A stretch of 12,302 bases of DNA from an uncultured Solirubrobacterales bacterium (lineage in GTDB: Bacteria; Actinomycetota; Thermoleophilia; Solirubrobacterales; 70-9): NCBI GenBank assembly GCA_937910825.1, contig CALEMO010000356.1, positions 1 to 12,302 of the forward strand. Direction: 5' to 3'. Under the pieces are notes generated by a model. It did no database searches. It was not told the DNA's origin and worked only from the letters and a program-made list of their open reading frames with translations. The first letter of the stretch is position 1; every line of letters starts with the position of its first letter. The translations under genes were made by a program, and so were the position numbers. This document shows positions 6,345 through 12,302 of the stretch, one piece after another.

Positions 6345-7789
6345 GATCCGGCTTCGGCAAGCGGAAGTTCTACCGTAAACATGGCTCCGCCGGAGGGAGA
6401 ATCGCCCACCGAAGCCTTGCCGCCATGAGCGATGGATATGGTCGAGACGATCGCCAGGCCAAGCCCTGTGCCTTTCGATGAGGCACGGTCTCCGGGGCCG
6501 GCGTTGTGAACGAACCGGTCGAAGACATGGGCCCTGAGCTCGGCCGGGATACCCGGGCCGTCGTCGGCCACGGAGAGCCGGACAATCCCCGTCTCGGGAT
6601 CCGGAGTGACATTGACTGTGATCGTCGAGCCTTCCGGCGTGTGCTGAACTGCGTTGTCAACCAGGTTCAGGACCACACGATGCAAGTCGTCGGCGGTGCC
6701 TTTGACGCTCGCCGGTTCTTCCGCCTCCAGAACGAACTTGTTACCGCCGGCGAGCGGCTCTACCTCCTCGATCGCATCGGTCGCGATCTCGATGAGATCG
6801 CACAACTGCTTGGGTGATTCGAGTCCGGAATCTGCCCGGGCGAGAATCTGAAGGTCTGCCACCAGCCGGCGCATGCGCTGCGACGAGCGCAGTGCCGACT
6901 CGACGCTTTCGAGTTCGAGCCCACTTTGGTCACGATCAAGCGAGTGTTCGAGTAGTTCCAGGTTCGCCAGCACGCTGGTGAGCGGTGTCCTCAGCTCGTG
7001 GGAGGCATCGGCCACGAACTCGCGTTGCCGGGCCAGCGCCCTCTCGCGCTCGGCTCGGGCAAGTGACAGCTCGTGGAGCATGTCGTTGAAGGTTCTGGTC
7101 AGCTTCGAGACTTCGTCGTCGGCGACCGGGTTCTCCAGGGTTATCGAGGGATCCCGGGTTCGGGCGATCTCTCCGGCGGCAGAAGTCAAGCGGGCTACCG
7201 GCCTCATCGCCCGCCGGGAGAGAACGACCCCGGCCATGGCGGCCAGGAGCGTTGCACCAAGTGTCCCGGCGAGGACCGAGATCCAGATCCGGTTGATCGA
7301 CGAGTCAAGGCGGTCCATCGAGCGACCCACCCGGACGAACCCAATCGCATTGCCACTTCCCGGAGCATCCTCGTACGGCACTGTTGCCACTTGGATATCG
7401 CCTACCTGGGCTATCTTGCGTTCGAGCCGGGGAGGCCCCAGGAGGTCTGCATCGTCTGAGGCAATCGTCTCCGGGACGGAGCTGACCAGTGAGGTCACAT
7501 CGGCCGGCCCTCCCGCGCTCTCGACGAGCTGGATGATCTGCCCGCGCACGGCGAAAGCCGGAGTGAGACTGTTCTCGCGCCGGACATTCGCCACCAGGTC
7601 ATTCGCCGCCGATTCCGTGTCAGCCGCGAAAGTGTCCTCGAGCTGCTGGGTGGTGAGCTGTCCGACTACGAAGCCGAAGGCGACGAGGATCACGAAAGTC
7701 AGGCCGGAAGAAACTGCAGCGAGCTTCCAGCGGATCGGCCAGCTCGGCGGCCAGAGCTTCCAGTCGCGCAGCGATTTGCGGGGCCTCAT
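6338..7789 (-). CDS. Membrane sensor histidine kinase (MprB-like)
   Basis: The 483-residue protein has a short cytoplasmic basic N-terminus, a membrane helix at about 22-43, an extracytoplasmic sensor of about 125 residues, a second helix at about 168-190, a HAMP linker (about 191-243, with the RRAMRPVARLT start), a HisKA dimerisation domain with phospho-acceptor His264 in DASHELRTPL, and a HATPase domain with N-box Asn379 (LNLVDNAVQH), G1 DDGPGIP (409-415) and G2 KGTGLGLAI (439-447). All catalytic motifs are intact. It should autophosphorylate and pass phosphate to the adjacent regulator. The sensor has no recognisable ligand-binding motif, so the signal is unknown. The start lies 1 nt after the regulator stop (TGAGATG), and AAGG sits about 8-11 nt upstream, implying translational coupling. 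The overall architecture resembles mycobacterial MprB, but no serine protease partner is seen here. Confidence 0.95.
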   Translation of the reverse strand: MRPRKSLRDWKLWPPSWPIRWKLAAVSSGLTFVILVAFGFVVGQLTTQQLEDTFAADTESAANDLVANVRRENSLTPAFAVRGQIIQLVESAGGPADVTSLVSSVPETIASDDADLLGPPRLERKIAQVGDIQVATVPYEDAPGSGNAIGFVRVGRSMDRLDSSINRIWISVLAGTLGATLLAAMAGVVLSRRAMRPVARLTSAAGEIARTRDPSITLENPVADDEVSKLTRTFNDMLHELSLARAERERALARQREFVADASHELRTPLTSVLANLELLEHSLDRDQSGLELESVESALRSSQRMRRLVADLQILARADSGLESPKQLCDLIEIATDAIEEVEPLAGGNKFVLEAEEPASVKGTADDLHRVVLNLVDNAVQHTPEGSTITVNVTPDPETGIVRLSVADDGPGIPAELRAHVFDRFVHNAGPGDRASSKGTGLGLAIVSTISIAHGGKASVGDSPSGGAMFTVELPLAEAGSV

Positions 7790-7790
7790 C

Positions 7791-8483
7791 TCAGGCCTTG
7801 ATCACGTAGCCGGCTCCGCGCTTGGTGTGCAGGATGCGGGGTTCGCCGCCTTCCTCAAGCTTTCTGCGAAGGTTGGAGATGAAGACGTCGATCGTATTTG
7901 TCTCATCGAGCGGGTCATATCCCCAGACCTCTTCCAGCAGCCTTTCACGTGAGATCACGAGGCGCTGGTTTCTCATCAGGTATTCCAGAAGTTCAAATTC
8001 GCGCTTGGTCAGCTCTACCTCCCGGTCACCGCGCAGGGCTTCCTGGGAGTCCGGGTTCAGGCGCAGGTCGCCGACCGTGACCATCGCCGTGCCGTGCGGG
8101 GGGTGTCGCCGGAGCAGCGCACGGATACGGGCGAGCAGCTCGCTGCGCTCGAAAGGCTTGACGAGATAGTCGTCGGCTCCGCTGTCGAGGCCGGTGACCC
8201 GGTCATCGGTCTCCGCGCGGGCGGTCAGCATAAGGATCGGAACTTCAGAGTCTTCGCGGATCCGGGCACAGACTTCAATTCCGTCCATGCCGGGCAGTCC
8301 CAGGTCGAGTACCACCAGGTCAGGCAGGAATTCGCGGCTGACATCAAGCCCTTCAGGCCCATCCCCACTTGCACGCACTTCGTATCCTTCGGCGCGCAGG
8401 GTCCTCCTGAGTACGTCGACGATTTCTGCATCGTCTTCGATTATCAGGACACGTCCTCCGGTCGAATCCGCGTCGCTCAACAT
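7791..8483 (-). CDS. OmpR/PhoB-family response regulator
   Basis: The 230-residue protein joins a receiver domain (about 10-124) to a winged-helix DNA-binding domain (about 134-229). The receiver has the acidic pocket IIEDD (Glu16, Asp17, Asp18), phospho-acceptor Asp60 in VVLDLGLPGMDG, Thr87 in MLTA and Lys109 in LVKPF. The winged helix shows ELTKREFELLEYLM, the recognition-helix region TIDVFISNLRRKLE and the wing ILHTKRGAGYVI. It is the cytosolic partner of the kinase encoded 1 nt downstream and should act as a transcription factor; its targets are not visible, though it may control its own promoter. The ATG has no Shine-Dalgarno sequence, while TAGACT ends 6 nt before it, which suggests a leaderless mRNA. 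The closest named relatives by motif are MprA-type regulators, but I would not assign a symbol. Confidence 0.95.
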   Translation of the reverse strand: MLSDADSTGGRVLIIEDDAEIVDVLRRTLRAEGYEVRASGDGPEGLDVSREFLPDLVVLDLGLPGMDGIEVCARIREDSEVPILMLTARAETDDRVTGLDSGADDYLVKPFERSELLARIRALLRRHPPHGTAMVTVGDLRLNPDSQEALRGDREVELTKREFELLEYLMRNQRLVISRERLLEEVWGYDPLDETNTIDVFISNLRRKLEEGGEPRILHTKRGAGYVIKA

Positions 8484-8499
8484 AAGACAAGTCTAGACA
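8484..8499 (-). promoter_or_regulatory. Probable leaderless promoter and possible operator of the two-component operon
   Basis: On the minus strand TAGACT (8495-8490) fits the TANNNT -10 box and ends 6 nt before the regulator ATG, placing the transcript start at or next to the A of ATG. No clear -35 is present. On the + strand AGACA occurs at 8485-8489 and 8495-8499, a 10-bp direct repeat of the sort OmpR-family regulators bind, and GTCTAGAC (8491-8498) is palindromic. Autoregulation is inferred, not shown. Confidence 0.35.
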
Positions 8500-8547
8500 G
8501 TGGACCGGCACGGAAGGGGTCGACCGCCCACCGTTGAAGAAAAAGAC

Positions 8548-11253
8548 ATGTTCGTTCGTACTTCCCGGCGCGAAAGCAAAAAGCGCCCGGCAAAGCGTGC
8601 TTCGAAGCCCGCTTCGAAGCAAGATGCCAAGCCGCCCCGCGAACCGCTGGAACAGCGGCATCTCGACCTGATCGGGCTGGGCCTGGTCCTGCTGGGCATT
8701 TATCTGGTTTTCGTCCTCTATTTTGGATGGCAGGGTGGCCGCGTGGGTTCCGGCCTCAGGGACGGCCTGCAGTACCTGATCGGAATTGCGGCATATGCGA
8801 TTCCGCCGGCTCTGTTCATGGCAGGCGCGATTCTCATGTTTCGGCCCTCGCTGCCGAGCACGCGGCCCCTGAGGACCGGGGCGGCATTCCTGCTTGGAGG
8901 ACTCCTGCTCGCCCTGGCCGGCGGAACCTTCGGCATGGCCGGCGGCCGCAGCGCGAACGTGAATTCTTTTGACTCCGGCTGGTTTCCCGAGCACGGTGGG
9001 GTCTTTGGTGAATCGCTCTACTGGCTCTCGGCGACGGCTCTTCAGCCGTTCGGGGCCCATCTGATTGCCGTCTTCGCCCTGCTGGCCGGCATCCTCCTGC
9101 TGACGGGTACTACCGTCGCGGCGGTTCTCAGTCGCAGCGGTTCCGCGATCAAAAAAGCCGGCGCAAGCTCGGCAGAGGCCACGAAAGTGCTCAGGGCAAG
9201 CTCTGCCCGATCCGAAGAGCAAACCCTGGCGATCGGGGGCGAGACTCTCCTGGGGACTGATGAGACAGTCCTGGATGGCGAAAAGACCCTGTTGATCGCC
9301 GAGGCAGACGATACGGCGACGGCTGAATTCGAGCTTACGGCAGAGAGTGGCTCCGGCTCGCCGCTTGAAATTGACATCTGGGCCGAAGAAGGCGATGAGC
9401 CGACTATCTCCGACCGCACAGTAAAGCTCGAGCCAATCGAGATTTTCGCCGGTGCCGCTGGCGGCGTGGCAAGTCCCGTCGAGCCGTCTGTTCCCACCGA
9501 AGGCGGCGGCGGGGCAACCTTCTCGGATGATTTTGAGCAGGAGCTTTCCGACCTCGAAGAAGAATTTGAAGGCCCGCCGGAGGTTCCCCTGGAGGACTTG
9601 GGGGACAACAACGCAGAGGGTGATCCTGTTGCTGAGCGTGCGGCCGGGATCCAGGGCAAAAAGGTCGAGCAGCTCGAACTGACGCCGATGGGCAAGAAGC
9701 GCGGTGCAACGACCGCGGAAGAGGTCGAATACCTCAATCCGACGACCAAGATCCTGGACCGTGGCGCTGGCGACTCGGGCCCGGACCCGGTTGAGCAGAA
9801 GGAGCTGGCACGCAAGCTGGTGGAGACGCTCGGCCATTTCGGTGTCGAAGCAAAGATCGTCGGGGTCGTCTCCGGACCCCATGTGTCCAGGTTCGAGCTC
9901 CAGCTCGCGCCTGGAACCAAGGTCAAAAAAGTCAGCGAGCTTTCGAACGACCTCGCTTATGCGCTGGCCTCGACCGAAATTCGCATCCTTGCGCCGATTC
10001 CGGGCAAGCAGGCGGTAGGCGTTGAAGTTCCGAATTCAAGCCGCAAAATGGTCAAGCTGGGTGACATCTACAGCAAGCCCCCGAAAAAGGCTTCGCCCCT
10101 GCTCGCCTGGCTGGGCAAGGGGATCGACGGCAAGGCCGTGTCAACGGACCTTGCGACCATGCCGCATGTGCTGGTGGCCGGCACCACCGGTTCCGGTAAG
10201 TCAGGATGTGTGAACGCGATCCTGACTTCGATCCTGATGCATTCTTCGCCGAACGAAGTCAGGCTGGTCCTGGTCGACCCCAAGCAGGTGGAACTGAACC
10301 ACTACGAAGCGGTTCCGCATCTGTTGACACCAGTGGTGACCAACCCGAAGCTGGCCGCCAACGTGCTGCAGAACCTGATCGCCGAGATGGAGACCCGGTA
10401 CGGACTGATGAAGACGGTGCGGGCGAGGAATATCACCGACTACAACCGTATCCAGGCAAAGGCCGGTGAGCCCAAGCTGCCCCACATCCTCTGCGTGATC
10501 GACGAGCTCGCCGACCTGATGATGGTCGCCCCGGCAGATGTCGAGTCTTCGATCATCCGTCTCGCACAGAAGTCACGTGCCACCGGAATTCACCTTGTGC
10601 TGGCTACCCAGCGGCCCTCGACCGACATCATCACCGGCACGATCAAGGTCAACATCCCTTCAAGGATCGCATTCGCTGTGTCTTCCCAGACTGACTCCAG
10701 GGTCATTCTCGACCAGGGCGGAGCCGAAGCACTGCTCGGCCAGGGTGACATGCTCTTCCGTGGGCCGGGCACCTCGAAGCTCCAGCGCATCCAGGGCGCC
10801 TTCGTCTCCGAGGAGGAGATCGCGAGGATCACTGATTACTGGTCGGAGCAGGGGGAGCCGGAATTCGAGCAGGAGCTGCTTGCCGAAAGACAGCCGGTCA
10901 AGGAGGAAGGATCCGATGGGGATTTCGACCCTGACCAGGACGATCTACTCGATCAAGCGATCCAGCTCGTGGTCGATACTGAGACCGCTTCGGTGTCGAT
11001 GATTCAGCGCCGCCTCAGGGTCGGCTATACCCGCGCCGGCAGGCTGGTCGACATGCTCGAAAGGCGCGGCGTCATCTCCGGATATGAAGGCTCGAAGCCC
11101 CGACAGGTACTGATCACGGCGGCGGACCTGCCGAGGGTGCTGGGGCGCGGCCAGGACTTCGGTGACCCGGAGCCCGAAGGAGCGGTCGCTCTTCCGGACG
11201 AGACGGTTCTGGAAAGCACCCCGGACGACGAGTCCGGCCCCGCTGCCGGATAA
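8548..11253 (+). CDS. ftsK: DNA translocase FtsK
   Basis: FtsK is a septal, membrane-anchored ATPase that pumps DNA during chromosome segregation. The 901-residue protein has a basic N-terminus, four membrane helices (about 39-61, 74-97, 110-131, 168-194), an acidic linker (about 230-400) and an alpha domain. The RecA-like motor has Walker A GTTGSGKS (545-552) and Walker B LCVIDELADLMM (Asp652, Glu653), and is followed by LAQKSRATGIHLVLATQRPS. The C-terminal gamma winged helix (about 800-860; LLDQAIQLVVDTETASVSMIQRRLRVGYTRAGR) normally reads polar KOPS/SRS DNA motifs. ATG at 8548 is chosen because a weak purine stretch (GAAGA, 8536-8540) precedes it. GTG at 8500 is an in-frame alternative adding 16 residues but lacks a ribosome site and would overlap the divergent promoter region. 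Only four helices are predicted, the common FtsK/SpoIIIE pattern. SpoIIIE-like naming is possible, but no sporulation context exists. Confidence 0.95.
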   Translation: MFVRTSRRESKKRPAKRASKPASKQDAKPPREPLEQRHLDLIGLGLVLLGIYLVFVLYFGWQGGRVGSGLRDGLQYLIGIAAYAIPPALFMAGAILMFRPSLPSTRPLRTGAAFLLGGLLLALAGGTFGMAGGRSANVNSFDSGWFPEHGGVFGESLYWLSATALQPFGAHLIAVFALLAGILLLTGTTVAAVLSRSGSAIKKAGASSAEATKVLRASSARSEEQTLAIGGETLLGTDETVLDGEKTLLIAEADDTATAEFELTAESGSGSPLEIDIWAEEGDEPTISDRTVKLEPIEIFAGAAGGVASPVEPSVPTEGGGGATFSDDFEQELSDLEEEFEGPPEVPLEDLGDNNAEGDPVAERAAGIQGKKVEQLELTPMGKKRGATTAEEVEYLNPTTKILDRGAGDSGPDPVEQKELARKLVETLGHFGVEAKIVGVVSGPHVSRFELQLAPGTKVKKVSELSNDLAYALASTEIRILAPIPGKQAVGVEVPNSSRKMVKLGDIYSKPPKKASPLLAWLGKGIDGKAVSTDLATMPHVLVAGTTGSGKSGCVNAILTSILMHSSPNEVRLVLVDPKQVELNHYEAVPHLLTPVVTNPKLAANVLQNLIAEMETRYGLMKTVRARNITDYNRIQAKAGEPKLPHILCVIDELADLMMVAPADVESSIIRLAQKSRATGIHLVLATQRPSTDIITGTIKVNIPSRIAFAVSSQTDSRVILDQGGAEALLGQGDMLFRGPGTSKLQRIQGAFVSEEEIARITDYWSEQGEPEFEQELLAERQPVKEEGSDGDFDPDQDDLLDQAIQLVVDTETASVSMIQRRLRVGYTRAGRLVDMLERRGVISGYEGSKPRQVLITAADLPRVLGRGQDFGDPEPEGAVALPDETVLESTPDDESGPAAG

Positions 11254-11279
11254 GCAAGTTCCCGGGTTCCGGGCGGGGC
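11237..11279 (+). other. GC-rich hairpin spanning the ftsK stop codon
   Basis: GCCCCGC (11237-11243) pairs with GCGGGGC (11273-11279), and an inner CCCGG/CCGGG hairpin lies in between. The ftsK stop codon (11251-11253) is inside the structure. No T-tract follows, so a true intrinsic terminator is doubtful; it may slow transcription or protect the 3' end between ftsK and cinA. Confidence 0.3.
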
Positions 11280-11290
11280 TGCCGGGCCGC

Positions 11291-11296
11291 TAGGCT
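11291..11296 (+). promoter_or_regulatory. Possible -10 element for near-leaderless cinA transcription
   Basis: TAGGCT fits TANNNT and lies 9 nt before the cinA ATG, so a transcript would begin within a few bases of the start codon. The GGGG at 11299-11302 is only 3 nt from the ATG, too close to act as a normal ribosome site. No good -35 is seen. Confidence 0.25.
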
Positions 11297-11305
11297 CCGG
11301 GGTCG

Positions 11306-12302
11306 ATGGAACAGCAAGGCAAGACGGTCAGAGCGGGCATTCTGGTTACCGGGACTGAGGTTCTGACGGCGACCATTCAGGATCGCAACGGACCCTGGCT
11401 CTCCGAGCAGCTGACTTCGATCGGAATCGAGCTGGTCGAGATCCTGATCGTCGCTGACCACCGCGACGACCTGATGAACGGACTGCGGCACATGAAGGAG
11501 ATCGGCCTTGACCTGATCATCACCACCGGAGGGCTCGGCCCCACCGCAGATGACCTGACGGCTGAAGTCGTGGCCCAGTTCACCGGCCGAGAACTGCAGC
11601 TTGACGAAGAAGTCGAGGCCAAGATCGCCCGCATCCTTGCTCGCTTTGCCCGGTCGACCGCTGTGAAGCTGGCGCCCGAAGCTCTGAACGCCGCGAATCG
11701 AAAGCAGGCGATGGTGCCCGATGGCGCGCTTGCCCTGGATCCGGTTGGTACTGCACCCGGACTGATCGTTCCCGGGCCCGATGGACTCGTGGTGCTCGTT
11801 CTTCCCGGCCCGCCGCGTGAACTTCAGCCGATGTGGCGTACGGCCCTCGAGCAGCCGATGATCGAGGCGATAACCAGTCAGGCCAGCCAGCTCAACTTCT
11901 ACCGGCTGCGCATGTTCGGCACGCCGGAGTCCGAGTTGGCCCTCAGCCTGCGCGAAATCGAAACTGAAGGGCTGGAGATCGACCGGCTTGAAGTCACCAC
12001 TTGCCTGCGCAAGGGCGAAGTCGAAATCGACGTGAGGTACCGGGACGGGGCGGCCGATACGGCTGAATCACTGCGCGAGGAACTGAAGGCGCGCCACCAG
12101 GACACGCTTTACAGTCTCGACGGCACGAGCGTGGATGAGATCGTGGCCGACCTGCTCAGCGACAGGAAGCTTGCGGTCGCCGAATCATGCAGTGCCGGCC
12201 TGCTGGCCGCCAGGTTGACGAATCTGCCGGGCGCTTCGGAGTATTTCTCGGGCGGGGTCGTTTCGTATTCGGACCAGGCGAAGACGGACCTGCTGGGGGT
12301 GG
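11306..12302 (+). CDS. cinA: CinA-family protein (competence/damage-inducible; nicotinamide nucleotide amidohydrolase), 3' end outside window
   Basis: ATG at 11306 opens a frame that runs to the right edge, giving 332 residues. The N-terminal COG1058 (MoCF-like) domain shows VRAGILVTGTEVL, ITTGGLGPTADDLT (72-85) and the LPGPPRELQPMW segment; in two-domain CinA proteins this part has ADP-ribose pyrophosphatase activity. From about residue 275 the COG1546 domain begins with AVAESCSAGLLAARLTNLPG and GGVVSYSDQAK; this domain deamidates NMN to nicotinic acid mononucleotide in pyridine nucleotide salvage. The family motif usually reads SCTGG or SCTAG, so the Ser at position 296 is a mild variant. 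About 80-90 residues of the C-terminal domain are missing beyond the window. In actinobacteria cinA commonly lies between ftsK/pgsA and recA. It follows ftsK by 52 nt. Confidence 0.94.
   Translation, partial: MEQQGKTVRAGILVTGTEVLTATIQDRNGPWLSEQLTSIGIELVEILIVADHRDDLMNGLRHMKEIGLDLIITTGGLGPTADDLTAEVVAQFTGRELQLDEEVEAKIARILARFARSTAVKLAPEALNAANRKQAMVPDGALALDPVGTAPGLIVPGPDGLVVLVLPGPPRELQPMWRTALEQPMIEAITSQASQLNFYRLRMFGTPESELALSLREIETEGLEIDRLEVTTCLRKGEVEIDVRYRDGAADTAESLREELKARHQDTLYSLDGTSVDEIVADLLSDRKLAVAESCSAGLLAARLTNLPGASEYFSGGVVSYSDQAKTDLLGV

Noticed and set aside
6873..7952. A 359-codon + strand frame opposite the kinase and the regulator 3' end
   Set aside because: It is serine/arginine-rich antisense translation of the conserved kinase and crosses the junction of two well-supported genes.
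8353..9882. A 509-codon open frame on the minus strand opposite ftsK
   Set aside because: It is a GC-rich shadow of ftsK; its translation is low-complexity and Arg/Cys/Gly-rich with no domain, whereas the + strand encodes a full FtsK.
1..12302. CRISPR array, insertion sequence, prophage or integration site
   Set aside because: No regularly spaced repeats, transposase or integrase motifs, or terminal inverted repeats are visible; the coding content is core housekeeping plus a two-component system.

Overview
The window reads as a stretch of core chromosome from a high-GC Gram-positive bacterium, most likely an actinobacterium. The grounds are GC-rich third codon positions, a TTG start and ATGA-type gene overlaps. 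The gene set is an M16 peptidase, dapB, dapA, RNase J, FtsK and CinA, which matches the conserved actinobacterial neighbourhood pepR-dapB-(thyX)-dapA-rnj-ftsK-pgsA-cinA-(clgR)-recA. A deep-branching class such as Thermoleophilia is my guess, because the order is kept but several usual members are missing; that placement is inference. No mobile element, CRISPR array, rRNA or recognisable tRNA is visible.

Left part (1-5866, + strand): one tightly packed operon of an M16 zinc peptidase (5' end cut off by the window), dapB, an amidase-signature hydrolase, dapA and rnj. Three of the four junctions are 4-nt stop/start overlaps and the fourth is an 18-nt gap, so one transcript with translational coupling is likely. 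DapA and DapB catalyse consecutive steps from aspartate semialdehyde towards diaminopimelate and lysine. RNase J carries out RNA maturation and decay. The operon ends at a 12-bp perfect terminator-like hairpin just after rnj.

Middle (5820-6337): a 518-bp gap between convergent genes, the only stretch here with no confident gene. It holds the terminator, a short direct repeat, a very weak 44-codon ORF, and from about 6124 to 6297 a run of three strong, partly imperfect stem-loops that looks like an unidentified structured RNA. Promoter-like sequence exists on both sides of it, so its strand is unresolved. A perfect 15-nt palindrome overlaps the stop codon of the next gene.

Right-centre (6338-8483, - strand): a complete two-component system, an OmpR/PhoB-type response regulator followed 1 nt later by a membrane histidine kinase of the MprB-like HAMP/HisKA/HATPase type. 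It sits between rnj and ftsK and is probably transcribed from a leaderless promoter next to the ftsK start.

Right part (8500-12302, + strand): ftsK, a membrane-anchored DNA translocase with an acidic linker, then the 5' 997 bases of cinA, which runs off the window. The phosphatidylglycerophosphate synthase gene (pgsA) that often lies between ftsK and cinA in actinobacteria is absent here.

The protein-coding part is ordinary housekeeping. The best candidate for something undescribed is the structured RNA in the convergent gap; less certain are an AGACA/TGTCT motif at both ends of the two-component operon and a repeated E-T-(V/L)-L motif in FtsK.
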